From NCBI RefSeq assembly GCF_918814575.1, contig NZ_CAKKNS010000002.1, positions 124,001 to 188,000 on the forward strand: 64,000 nt of DNA. Reading direction: 5' to 3'. The number at the start of each line of letters is the position of its first letter. The first letter of the stretch is position 1. Made by a program: the position numbers and the translations under genes. Of this stretch, positions 53,869-62,980 are shown one piece after another. The notes beneath the pieces are model-generated. The model did not search any database. It had not been told where the DNA came from and saw only the letters and a list, made by a program, of their open reading frames with translations. Source of the stretch: Periweissella fabaria (lineage in GTDB: Bacteria > Bacillota > Bacilli > Lactobacillales > Lactobacillaceae).

Positions 53869-54927
53869 TTGAATATACAATATTTTAAAACACGATTAAT
53901 TTATAAAATTCGTTTCAAATTACAACACCGATTACCGGTTAATGCAATTAAGGAACACAAAAAAGGCCCTAAAAATTATTTGCTAGGGACGATTGAGCAT
54001 ATGAACTATGGTGATCAAGCAATCAATATTGGTGAAAGTAAGCTATTGAATGATGTTGGGTTAGATGTTATTAATATTCCAGAATCTTTTATTGATGAGG
54101 CACTACCATTAATTAAAGCTAGTATAAAGCCAAATGATGTTATTTATTGCCATGGTGGTGGTAATATGGGCGACGTTTGGCCAGAACAAGAAGTCTGGCG
54201 ACAAAAAATTTTTAAGGCTTTTCCTGATAATAATATAGTTGTTTTTCCACAGTCGGTTAATTACAAAGAAAAATCGACATTATTAAAAGCAACAATTGAA
54301 GTTGCTAAATCTAATAAGGACTTGACTATCTTATTACGTGATAAATTTTCCTATCAATTCGTTAAAGATAATTTTCCAGAGAATGTTAACGTTCAATTAG
54401 TACCCGACATTGTAATGACATTGGATAAGTCTAACAGTAAGATTGAACGAAAAACAAAAGTTACGGCATTTTTAAGGCGCGATATTGAAAAATTAACAGA
54501 TACAAGAATTGAAGTTCTTTTGAAAAAGTTGCAGTCTAAGTATGCGATAGAATATAGCGATACTGTATCAGATAATTGGTTTTATATTAATGAAAATAAT
54601 CGTGAATCTTTTCTTGATGCTAAATTGGTTGAATTTCAAAGTTCTAGAATGATTATTAGTGATCGGCTACACGGGATGGTTTTTGCAGCCATTACAAAAA
54701 CACCCGCAATTATTTTTGATAATAACAATCATAAAATTAAAAATTTATATAATACTTGGTTACGAGATTCGAAGTATATTAAATTTGTAGATACTTCGAC
54801 GACTGAAAATGAAATCGATGAAATATTGCAGCAACTTGAGAAAAATCAAATTTTTAAACTTGAACAAACTGAATTTAAAAATAAAATCATTGCAGCCATT
54901 CCAACATTGGAAAGAAGTATCAAATAA
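53869..54927 (+). CDS. Polysaccharide pyruvyl transferase family protein
   Basis: 352-residue protein of the pyruvyl transferase family (CsaB/GumL-like). Key block CHGGGNMGDVWPEQE near residue 97, and late DRLHGM near 265. It adds a pyruvate ketal on a sugar, giving acidic EPS. TTG start at 53869 with GTGAGG eight bases upstream. Confidence 0.9.
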   Translation: MNIQYFKTRLIYKIRFKLQHRLPVNAIKEHKKGPKNYLLGTIEHMNYGDQAINIGESKLLNDVGLDVINIPESFIDEALPLIKASIKPNDVIYCHGGGNMGDVWPEQEVWRQKIFKAFPDNNIVVFPQSVNYKEKSTLLKATIEVAKSNKDLTILLRDKFSYQFVKDNFPENVNVQLVPDIVMTLDKSNSKIERKTKVTAFLRRDIEKLTDTRIEVLLKKLQSKYAIEYSDTVSDNWFYINENNRESFLDAKLVEFQSSRMIISDRLHGMVFAAITKTPAIIFDNNNHKIKNLYNTWLRDSKYIKFVDTSTTENEIDEILQQLEKNQIFKLEQTEFKNKIIAAIPTLERSIK

Positions 54928-54928
54928 T

Positions 54929-55873
54929 ATGAATAAGCCAAGTATTTCAATAATTATACCAATCTATAATGTTGCTGAATTCTTATCTCAAGCAATTGAA
55001 TCAGTGATTAAGCAAACTTATACAAATCTCGAAATTTTACTAATTGATGATGGATCAACTGATAATTCTGGCAAAATTGCTGAATCCTTTGCCCAGCAAG
55101 ATGCCCGAATTAAAGTCTTTCATAAAAAAAATGGTGGTTTATCTGATTCCCGTAATTTTGGTTTAAAGCGAGCAACAGGGGAATATATTTATTTCTTTGA
55201 TTCAGATGATGTGTTGAATCTGAACTTTATGAGTACTGCAATGCAAGATCTTACGCGAACAGGTGCAGAGATATTTAGCGGAAATTACTGTTTAATAGAT
55301 GAACAAAACAGAGCAAGCTCGATTGGTCGTAAACGTGGGGCAAGTGATGAAGTACTTACCGGAGTTGATAGTTTAACATTGTTACTTGAAAATTATATGG
55401 ATAGTTATGTCTGGCAATTTGTCTTCAAACGAAGTATTTTAACGGAAATACCATTTAAATTTGAGAATATGTTGTACGAAGATTTAGTAGCTACTCCACA
55501 ATTATTAATTCGTGCAAATAAAGTTGTTTTTAATAGTCAGCCACTCTATCAGTATCGGATTCGGCAAACATCAATTGTGCATAGTACTTCTTTGAGAAAG
55601 TTAAATGACTTACAAGTGGGCGTTGAATATTTCACTGCTTTTATGCGGGATAGGCTACAAGCATCAACGACTGATCTTAATAAATGGCGTTTTCCCTTAT
55701 TATTAACCTTATACGTTGGCTTTATTAAGTTTCGTAAAGATATCACTTCAACCCAGTTAAAAGACCTCAAACGTGATATTATGGCCGCAAAAAAAGATGT
55801 AACAAATATTTCAAATATTGAAAAATTAAAATTTTATCTAATCAAATTTAATTTAATTAAATTTGTAAGATAA
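54929..55873 (+). CDS. Family 2 glycosyltransferase
   Basis: 314 residues; ISIIIPIYNV, LIDDGSTDNS, KNGGLSDSRN, FFDSDD as DXD. Start ATG 54929 lies one base after the pyruvyl transferase stop; the long upstream frame overlaps that gene and is excluded. Close to the next GT2 gene, likely a tandem duplicate that diverged. Confidence 0.93.
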   Translation: MNKPSISIIIPIYNVAEFLSQAIESVIKQTYTNLEILLIDDGSTDNSGKIAESFAQQDARIKVFHKKNGGLSDSRNFGLKRATGEYIYFFDSDDVLNLNFMSTAMQDLTRTGAEIFSGNYCLIDEQNRASSIGRKRGASDEVLTGVDSLTLLLENYMDSYVWQFVFKRSILTEIPFKFENMLYEDLVATPQLLIRANKVVFNSQPLYQYRIRQTSIVHSTSLRKLNDLQVGVEYFTAFMRDRLQASTTDLNKWRFPLLLTLYVGFIKFRKDITSTQLKDLKRDIMAAKKDVTNISNIEKLKFYLIKFNLIKFVR

Positions 55874-55915
55874 AATTTTTCTACTTTAAAAAAGAATTTA
55901 TAGAGGTAAGATTTG

Positions 55916-56929
55916 ATGCAAACTGAAGTTTCCTCACCGTTCTATCAACAACCATTAGTGTCAATTGTGGTACCTATTTATAATGTTAACAAATTTCTCA
56001 AACCAGCTTTGGCAAGTGTTCAAGCCCAAACTTATCAGAATTTAGAAGTATTATTAATTGATGATGGTTCAACCGATGATTCGGGTGAAATTGCCGACGA
56101 TTTTGCAAGTCGAGATTCACGTTTTGTTGTGCATCATGTTAAAAATGGGGGACTTTCATCCGCACGGAATGTTGGAATTAAACATGCAACCGGTGAATTT
56201 ATTTATTTTTTTGATTCGGATGATCTTATCAAAGAAACTTTAATTGAAAAGGCAGTTAAATTAGCGATAAAGAATAATTGTGCAGCCGTAATCTTTGATT
56301 ATGAACAAATTGATGAATCTGGAAACATTATTCCGAGTGCATATGGGCACGGTGATGTTTATCAGACGCAGCAACTTTCTAATCATGTAGTTTTAGCACA
56401 TTTATTCCAACAAGATATTATCATTACAGCATGGTCATATCTTGTTAAACGTAATGTCATTACTGATAATCATATCGAATTTACGGTAGGCCGCCTGCAT
56501 GAGGATATGAATACAACCCCATTGGTATTGTGGTATGCTGACAATATTGGTGTTTTAAATGAACGTTTATATCAATATCGGGTTCGGCAAGGATCAATTA
56601 TGAAAGATTTGAAACCGAAAAATTTGATTGATTCCGTTTGGATGCTTAAACAAATTGAAAATTTTTTGAAACAAAATAATCTGCTTAATGAACAAAAGAA
56701 TAAATTTGCTTGGCTAGTCCATCAGACTCTCCTACCATATGTTTTCAACATCTCAGATAAATTCTTACGTGAAAATCCAACAACTAAAAAGGATTATTTT
56801 TACTTGTTAGAAAGTGCCTATCAAGAAATTGAAATTGACAGTCGCACAATGCGTAAATTAAAATTATCAAAAATACCCGGTGTGAGTGGCTTAAAGCGTT
56901 GTTTAAAGCACCAATCAAGTATTTTCTAA
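55916..56929 (+). CDS. Family 2 glycosyltransferase
   Basis: 337 residues; VSIVVPIYNV, LIDDGSTDDS, KNGGLSSARN, FFDSDD. Start ATG 55916 with AGAGG upstream; TTG 55913 is an option. About half of residues match the preceding GT2, so the two probably arose by duplication and now add different sugars. Confidence 0.93.
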   Translation: MQTEVSSPFYQQPLVSIVVPIYNVNKFLKPALASVQAQTYQNLEVLLIDDGSTDDSGEIADDFASRDSRFVVHHVKNGGLSSARNVGIKHATGEFIYFFDSDDLIKETLIEKAVKLAIKNNCAAVIFDYEQIDESGNIIPSAYGHGDVYQTQQLSNHVVLAHLFQQDIIITAWSYLVKRNVITDNHIEFTVGRLHEDMNTTPLVLWYADNIGVLNERLYQYRVRQGSIMKDLKPKNLIDSVWMLKQIENFLKQNNLLNEQKNKFAWLVHQTLLPYVFNISDKFLRENPTTKKDYFYLLESAYQEIEIDSRTMRKLKLSKIPGVSGLKRCLKHQSSIF

Positions 56930-56947
56930 TTAGAAAAGGACGACAAT

Positions 56948-58339
56948 ATGTTTTCGAACAGTGTAAAGCGGTTATTTAGTAACTCGCTAATTTTTTCAAT
57001 TGGAACATTGGGAACTAAAGTAATTGGCTTCTTGATGGTTCCTTTCTACACGTATTTTTTAACAAAAGGGCAGTTTGGGGTTGTTGATTTAATATCAACA
57101 ACCGTCGCAATGCTAACTCCGGTTGTCACTTTAAGTGTTTTTGATGCGATTTTTCGCTTTACAATGGATAAGAATTTTGAGAATAAAATTTTATTCTCAA
57201 ACGGGCTAGTTATTACGCTGCTAGGTAGTCTTATTACCTTGATAGTTGGTGGAATTGCCCAAGGGGTAGGCTACCAATATGGAATTTTATTAGCAATTTT
57301 ATTAGTGCTAAGTGTTGTCAATTCATTTTTGCAATATTTTGTGCGGGGAATTGGCTATGTAAAGTTATTTGCTGTTACTGGAATTGTTGGGACGTCATTA
57401 TCAGCGATATTGAATATTTTATTCATCTGGTATTTTAAGTTAGGTACTAACGGATACCTATATGGGATGGTTGGCGCCCAATTAGGGTCTTTAATATTAA
57501 TCGTAGCAGTTATTAAGCCGTGGCAATATGTTGACTTTAATTTAGTATCAACGGCTAATGCGCTTAAATTACTACGTTATAGTGTGCCAATGATTCCCAA
57601 TGCTTTTGCATGGTGGTTTACCAATGATGCCAATCGTTTCTTTATTTTGTTTTTCTTAGGCGCATCAGCTAATGGTATTTACGCAGTTGCTAATAAAATT
57701 CCGTCAATTTTAACAATTTTCTTTACGGTCTTTAACCAGGCATGGCAAATTTCAGCTGTTGATGAATTTGAATCTGAAAATAATTCAACGTTCTATAGCA
57801 TGGTTTTTAATAATTTGATTCATTTTTCTTTTCTAGTGATGGCTGGATTATTATTGATTTTAAAACCATTAATGCACGTTTTAGTTGCTCCAAGCTTTTA
57901 TTCAGCCTGGGAATTTGTACCATTTTTGATGTTAGCGATGATTTTTTCAAATTTATCAGGGTTCTTAGGGAGCACGTATATTGCTGCTAAAATGACAACG
58001 AAGTTATTTTCAACGACGATTTATGGAATGTTGACTAATATTGCTTTTAATGCATTATTAATCCCATTAATTGGGCTAAATGGAGCTGGATTAGGAAGTG
58101 CTCTAGGTTTCCTAGCGGTAATGATTATTCGATTGAAGCAAACAAAAGCATTTGTCACAATAAATGTGAATTGGGTGCCTTTGACGATCCATTTAATCAT
58201 GACAGCCTTGATGTATGCAACTTTGCACATTGAAAATCAGTTTTTGATGTTTAGTTTGTTAATTGTCTTTTTTGGAATTACAGTCGCTTTAGCTGGAAAA
58301 GATGTCTTCGTATTTTTAAAGCGTCGTAAAATCAGTTAA
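56948..58339 (+). CDS. Polysaccharide flippase (Wzx-like)
   Basis: 463-residue membrane protein with 12-14 helices, Wzx/MATE-like oligosaccharide flippase; starts LFSNSLIFSIGTLGTKVIGFLM in the family's usual form. It moves the lipid-linked repeat to the outer face for polymerisation. Closes the EPS operon at a strong terminator. Confidence 0.92.
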   Translation: MFSNSVKRLFSNSLIFSIGTLGTKVIGFLMVPFYTYFLTKGQFGVVDLISTTVAMLTPVVTLSVFDAIFRFTMDKNFENKILFSNGLVITLLGSLITLIVGGIAQGVGYQYGILLAILLVLSVVNSFLQYFVRGIGYVKLFAVTGIVGTSLSAILNILFIWYFKLGTNGYLYGMVGAQLGSLILIVAVIKPWQYVDFNLVSTANALKLLRYSVPMIPNAFAWWFTNDANRFFILFFLGASANGIYAVANKIPSILTIFFTVFNQAWQISAVDEFESENNSTFYSMVFNNLIHFSFLVMAGLLLILKPLMHVLVAPSFYSAWEFVPFLMLAMIFSNLSGFLGSTYIAAKMTTKLFSTTIYGMLTNIAFNALLIPLIGLNGAGLGSALGFLAVMIIRLKQTKAFVTINVNWVPLTIHLIMTALMYATLHIENQFLMFSLLIVFFGITVALAGKDVFVFLKRRKIS

Positions 58340-58354
58340 GTAGTAAAATAAAAA

Positions 58355-58397
58355 TAAAAAGCAGCTTGGAGAATAAAATCTTCCAAGCTGTTTTTTA
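58355..58397 (+). terminator. Terminator closing the EPS operon
   Basis: AAGCAGCTTGGA / TCCAAGCTG stem at 58359-58390 and T-run; nearly the same hairpin as at 45999. Confidence 0.93.
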
Positions 58398-58426
58398 GTC
58401 TATTAAAAAAATATTCAATTCCAAAA

Positions 58427-58440
58427 TGTAAACGCTTGCA
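58427..58440 (+). promoter_or_regulatory. cre site (CcpA binding)
   Basis: TGTAAACGCTTGCA matches the cre consensus TGNAANCGNTNNCA at every fixed position and overlaps the -35 of the trehalose promoter, so catabolite repression by CcpA-HPr(Ser-P) is likely. Confidence 0.88.
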
Positions 58441-58463
58441 AAAAATAAAAAAGATGTTATATT
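58436..58463 (+). promoter_or_regulatory. Trehalose operon promoter
   Basis: TTGCAA (58436-58441), 16-base spacer, TATATT (58458-58463) with TG before; the cre site overlaps the -35. Confidence 0.7.
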
Positions 58464-58476
58464 AAGTATATAAAAG

Positions 58477-58488
58477 TTGTACGTACAA
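58477..58488 (+). promoter_or_regulatory. TreR-like operator
   Basis: Perfect 12-bp palindrome TTGTACGTACAA just after the transcription start, in the GntR/HutC TreR half-site style (TTGTNNNNACAA). Confidence 0.7.
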
Positions 58489-58517
58489 GTTAATAGACAT
58501 TATTTAGGAGAATTATT

Positions 58518-59006
58518 ATGTTTGGAATTGGAAAGAAAAAAGCACAGTTGATTGAAGATACTAAGTTATACGCTCCCATAGATGGTCAAATAATTGAATT
58601 AGCTTCCGTTTCAGATCCGGTTTTTGCTAAGAAGATGATGGGGGAAGGTTTTGCGATCACACCAACTGGAAGCCAAGTAGTGTCTCCGGTTGCGGCGACG
58701 GTCACAATGATTGAAGGGCATGCAATCGGATTGAAACGTGCGGATGGCTTAGAAGTTTTAGTCCATTTAGGCCTTGATACAGTGACACTAAATGGAGCGC
58801 CATTCAACGCACTTGTTAAGGCTGGCGATGTTGTTGAAGGGGGCACGCCCGTCATAGAAGTTGATTGGGAAGCCGTTAAGGATGCGGGGTTAGAAACAAC
58901 AACGATGATTGTATTTACAAATACTAATGACGTATTAGCAGATTTTGATGTTCAATACCAAGTGGTAACGGCCGGTGAACAAATCGGTAGTGCAACTGTT
59001 AAATAA
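58518..59006 (+). CDS. PTS glucose-family EIIA
   Basis: 162-residue soluble EIIA(Glc) that passes phosphate to TreB. His83 in LVHLGLDTV is the phosphoryl site, with His68 as partner; YAPIDGQI at residues 18-25. Stand-alone, as the following EIIBC has no EIIA domain. AGGAG lies before the ATG. Confidence 0.92.
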   Translation: MFGIGKKKAQLIEDTKLYAPIDGQIIELASVSDPVFAKKMMGEGFAITPTGSQVVSPVAATVTMIEGHAIGLKRADGLEVLVHLGLDTVTLNGAPFNALVKAGDVVEGGTPVIEVDWEAVKDAGLETTTMIVFTNTNDVLADFDVQYQVVTAGEQIGSATVK

Positions 59007-59020
59007 AAGGGGAATGGCTA

Positions 59021-60529
59021 ATGGCAGATTACAAAGAACTTGCAAGTAACATTATTGAAAATGTTGGTGGTGCGGGTAATGTGGATAAAGTAATTCACTG
59101 CATCACACGGTTACGGTTTTACTTAAAGGATGAAAAGAAAGCTAATGATGCGGCCTTTGAAGATATGGCTGGGGTCGCTGGATCACTATACAATAAAGGA
59201 TTAGGTCAATACCAAGTTGTAATTGGCCCAGCTGTGGCTGATGTCTACGATGAAGTTGTTGCTCAATTAGGTGATCGGGTTGTCGATGTGGAAGCGACTG
59301 AGAATGCGACCGCTGAAGCTGAAGGTGTAAACAATAACAAACCGACTAATTTATTTGGTTGGCTTGCATATGGCTTTAAAGTTTTGATTGGGACAATTAC
59401 GGGTTCAATGATCCCTGTAATTGGGTTATTAGCCGCTGGGGGGATGTTGAATGGGTTCTTGACGATTTTATCAGATCCAAAATTACTTGGTTGGGTATCA
59501 CCAACATCAACAACCTTTACATTAGTTCAATCAATGGCAATGGCACCATTCTACTTCTTACCAGTTTTAGTTGGATTCACCGCAGCCCAACACATGAAGT
59601 CAGATCCGTTGACAGTTGCAGCCATTGGAGCGTTGCTTATTAAGCCAGAAGTTGTGGCGATTGCCACTGGTAAGGCAACTTCACATTTACTTGGTATGCC
59701 CATTAATGCCTCATTCTTTGGCTTACCAATAACTGTCCCTAACTACGCCTACACAATTTTTCCAATTATTTTTGCGGCATGGTTAGCTCGTCCGGTTGGT
59801 AACTTCTTCAAAAAACACTTACCAGTTGCTATCCGCTCAATTTTCCAACCATTATTTACTATCTTTATCGTTGGTTCAGTGGTGCTTGTTATTATGGGAC
59901 CAGTGATTACATTACTTTCATCAGGAATTTCAGTGGCGGTTAATGCCTTGATTAACTGGAATTACGCTTTATCAGGTTTAATTATTGGTGGTTTGTACCA
60001 AGTGCTTGTTATCTTCGGGTTACACTGGATGGTTGTGCCTTTGATTGCGAATGAAATCGCCCAACAAGGCCAATCACCATTAAATGCATTAGTTAATTTC
60101 ACAATGATTGCCCAAGGGGCTGGAGCACTTGCAGTCTTCTTTAAAACTAAGAATGCTAACCTTAAAGGACTTGCCGGAGCAGGTACCTTATCAGCCTTTG
60201 CTGGAATTACCGAACCTGCGATGTATGGAATTAACTTGAAATATGGGAAAGTTTTCTGGACAGCCAATATCGGTGGGGCCGTTGGTGGTTTGATTGCTGG
60301 TCTCTTCCACCTACACATGTACGGATTTACTGGTTCACTAGTTGGTTTCCCATCATTTGCATCATCAAAAGATAACCCTCATAACTTATTGATTTTCGTT
60401 ATCGCATCAATTGCAACTATCGTAGTTGGTTTCTTATGCACTTACTTCTTTGGTTTTAGTGATAAAGACCTTGATAAGAAAACGAAAACCGTTGCTAAGA
60501 AAAATGTCTTTAAAGACGCTGTCCAATAA
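59021..60529 (+). CDS. treB: PTS trehalose-specific EIIBC TreB
   Basis: 502 residues: EIIB domain (1-80) with phosphocysteine Cys27 in VIHCITRLRF, and EIIC membrane domain (about 115-485) with MIPVIGLLAAGGML, GITEPAMYGI. Imports trehalose as trehalose-6-phosphate. 14 bases after EIIA, with GGGG upstream. Confidence 0.95.
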   Translation: MADYKELASNIIENVGGAGNVDKVIHCITRLRFYLKDEKKANDAAFEDMAGVAGSLYNKGLGQYQVVIGPAVADVYDEVVAQLGDRVVDVEATENATAEAEGVNNNKPTNLFGWLAYGFKVLIGTITGSMIPVIGLLAAGGMLNGFLTILSDPKLLGWVSPTSTTFTLVQSMAMAPFYFLPVLVGFTAAQHMKSDPLTVAAIGALLIKPEVVAIATGKATSHLLGMPINASFFGLPITVPNYAYTIFPIIFAAWLARPVGNFFKKHLPVAIRSIFQPLFTIFIVGSVVLVIMGPVITLLSSGISVAVNALINWNYALSGLIIGGLYQVLVIFGLHWMVVPLIANEIAQQGQSPLNALVNFTMIAQGAGALAVFFKTKNANLKGLAGAGTLSAFAGITEPAMYGINLKYGKVFWTANIGGAVGGLIAGLFHLHMYGFTGSLVGFPSFASSKDNPHNLLIFVIASIATIVVGFLCTYFFGFSDKDLDKKTKTVAKKNVFKDAVQ

Positions 60530-60559
60530 TGTTCACATTGCATGAGGAGAATATAGAAT

Positions 60560-62203
60560 ATGTTAGATTTAACCAAACAAGTTGTATATCAAACTTATCC
60601 AAAGTCGTTTAAAGACTCAAATGGTGATGGGGTTGGAGATTTACCAGGAATTATTGAAAAATTACCTTATTTAGCTGAATTAGGAATTGATTTTATCTGG
60701 CTCAATCCATTTTACCCATCACCACAAAATGATAATGGCTATGATATTAGTGATTATTGTGCAGTGGATCCCTTATTTGGGACGATGGCTGATTTTGAAC
60801 ACTTGGTTAACGAAGCGGCAAAACTAAATATCAAGGTCATTATTGATATGGTTTTTAACCACGTTTCAACTGAGCATGTCTGGTTTCAAAAGGCGCTAGC
60901 AGGGGATAAACAGTACCAAGATTACTTTTTATTACGCCAACGTCAAGCTGATGGTAGTCATCCTAACCACTGGCAATCAAAGTTTGGTGGTTCAGCGTGG
61001 GCGCCATTTGGCGATACAGAATATGATTTTCTACATTTATATGACCCAACACAAGCTGACTTAAACTGGCGTAATCCAGCCGTGGTTGCCGAACTCAAGC
61101 ATGTTTTGGATTTCTGGCTAGCTAAGGGTGTCCGGGGCTTCCGCTTTGATGTGATTAACGTAATTGGTAAGGATCCAGAATTACTTGATTCACCAGCGGG
61201 GACCAATGAAAAGTTAATGTATACGGATAAACCTATTGTGCATGATTACATTCGTGAATTAAACGAAGCAACATTTGGTAAGTATGCAGATGTGATTACC
61301 GTTGGGGAATTGAGTTCAACAACGATTGAAAACGCTAATCTATATACGCGTCCTGATCGCCATGAACTATCAATGTCATTTAGCTTTCACCACTTAAAAG
61401 TTGATTACGAAAATGGTGAAAAATGGACTAATATACCATATGACTTTGAAGCTTTACGCACATTGTTACATCAATGGGGTACAGGAATGGCAGCTGGTGG
61501 GGGGATGCCAGCGTGGTTTTGGAATAATCATGATCAACCACGCGGTTTGAATCGGTTTATCTTAAATCCCCAATATTACAGCCAAGGAGCACGTTTACTA
61601 GCAATGGTAGTGCACTTGAATCGCGGGGTGCCATATATATACATGGGTGAAGAAATTGGGATGCGTGATCCAGAATTTACTAGTATCGAGCAATATAATG
61701 ATGTTGAAGCGCATAATGCGTATAAGATGTTGCTAACGCAAGGTAAATCTGTTGCCGAAGCATTTGCAATTGTTAAGACGAAAGCCCGTGATAATGCACG
61801 GACGCCAATGCAATGGGATACATCCGCTCACGCTGGCTTTACTACGGGGACACCATGGTTGGGATTAGCTGATTATACAGATATCAATGTCGCAACTGAA
61901 TTGGCAAAGCCTAATAACTTGTATACGTTCTATCAAAAGTTGATTCAGCTACGTAAAACACAAGCTACTATTGCTGATGGCAGCTATCAGGTAGTTTATA
62001 CCACGATACCAGAAGTATTTGCTTTCATTCGCGAAATAAATGAAGAAAAAATATTGATGGTTGCTCACTTTGGTGAAAAACCAACGGTAATTGATCTTGG
62101 TGAATTTAGTGATGGTGAATTACTGATTAGTAGTTATGAAAAAGTCCGTTTAGAACAGGATTATGCACTACGGCCATATGAAGCATTAGCGATTAGGATT
62201 TAA
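60560..62203 (+). CDS. treC: Alpha,alpha-phosphotrehalase TreC
   Basis: 547-residue GH13 enzyme that splits trehalose-6-phosphate into glucose and glucose-6-phosphate. Nucleophile Asp197 in GFRFDVIN, acid Glu250 in VGELSS, and Asp325 in NNHDQPR. Length is normal. Follows treB by 30 bases and ends the operon. Confidence 0.95.
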   Translation: MLDLTKQVVYQTYPKSFKDSNGDGVGDLPGIIEKLPYLAELGIDFIWLNPFYPSPQNDNGYDISDYCAVDPLFGTMADFEHLVNEAAKLNIKVIIDMVFNHVSTEHVWFQKALAGDKQYQDYFLLRQRQADGSHPNHWQSKFGGSAWAPFGDTEYDFLHLYDPTQADLNWRNPAVVAELKHVLDFWLAKGVRGFRFDVINVIGKDPELLDSPAGTNEKLMYTDKPIVHDYIRELNEATFGKYADVITVGELSSTTIENANLYTRPDRHELSMSFSFHHLKVDYENGEKWTNIPYDFEALRTLLHQWGTGMAAGGGMPAWFWNNHDQPRGLNRFILNPQYYSQGARLLAMVVHLNRGVPYIYMGEEIGMRDPEFTSIEQYNDVEAHNAYKMLLTQGKSVAEAFAIVKTKARDNARTPMQWDTSAHAGFTTGTPWLGLADYTDINVATELAKPNNLYTFYQKLIQLRKTQATIADGSYQVVYTTIPEVFAFIREINEEKILMVAHFGEKPTVIDLGEFSDGELLISSYEKVRLEQDYALRPYEALAIRI

Positions 62204-62208
62204 TAATA

Positions 62209-62253
62209 GAAGGTATGTTAGGAGTTAATTAAGCTCTTAACATATCTTTTTTA
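62209..62253 (+). terminator. Terminator of the trehalose operon
   Basis: Long stem GTATGTTAGGAG / CTCTTAACATATC with some G-T pairs and T-run. Confidence 0.88.
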
Positions 62254-62372
62254 TTTTGAATAAATACATATTAAAACTTAATACGTTATTTATTTTTCTT
62301 GAATTTAGTGATAAAGTTATAAATGTTAATTTTTTAAAATATTCATAAGAAATAAGTAATTGTAAGGATGAG

Positions 62373-62975
62373 ATGTTTATGTATATCAAAATAGGAAAGA
62401 GAATGGCGGATACTTTATTCGCAGTTATTTTATTAATTTTAACTTCGCCAATTTTACTAATTACGGCATTAGCTATTAAGCTTAACTCACCAGGTCCAAT
62501 TATTTTTCGGCAACAACGAGCAGGATTAAATTCACAACCATTTGAATTGTATAAATTCAGATCAATGAAGATTGAAACACCGGAAGTTGCCTCAAATGAT
62601 TTAAATGGTATGGATTACAATACATCAGTAGGTAAATTTATTCGTAAGCTATCAATCGATGAATTACCGCAATTATTTAACGTTTTAAAAGGTGATATGA
62701 GTGTAATTGGTCCACGGCCGGTAATTTTGAAGGAAACACATTTGATCGGATTACGGCAGCAAAAACATGCTGATGGTGTTAAGCCAGGAATAACGGGCTT
62801 AGCGCAAATTAATGGTCGTGATGATATGGATGATGATACTAAGGCTGACTGGGATGAAAATTATGTTAAAAATCTTACTATGAATTTAGACATTAAGATT
62901 TTTATTAAAACAATTATTTCAGTTATTAAGCGTGACGGAATCGTTGAAGAAAAAATAAAAGATGAGGTACGGTAG
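62373..62975 (+). CDS. Undecaprenyl-phosphate sugar-1-phosphate transferase (priming), copy 2
   Basis: 200 residues, family as in copy 1 at 49135: IGKRMADTLFAV, FRQQRAG, KFRSMKIETPE, SIDELPQLFNVLKGDMSVIGPRPV. AAGGA lies five bases upstream of the ATG at 62373; 62379 is an alternative. It opens a second polysaccharide operon with the phosphatase and LCP genes downstream. Confidence 0.93.
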   Translation: MFMYIKIGKRMADTLFAVILLILTSPILLITALAIKLNSPGPIIFRQQRAGLNSQPFELYKFRSMKIETPEVASNDLNGMDYNTSVGKFIRKLSIDELPQLFNVLKGDMSVIGPRPVILKETHLIGLRQQKHADGVKPGITGLAQINGRDDMDDDTKADWDENYVKNLTMNLDIKIFIKTIISVIKRDGIVEEKIKDEVR

Positions 62976-62980
62976 AAAGA

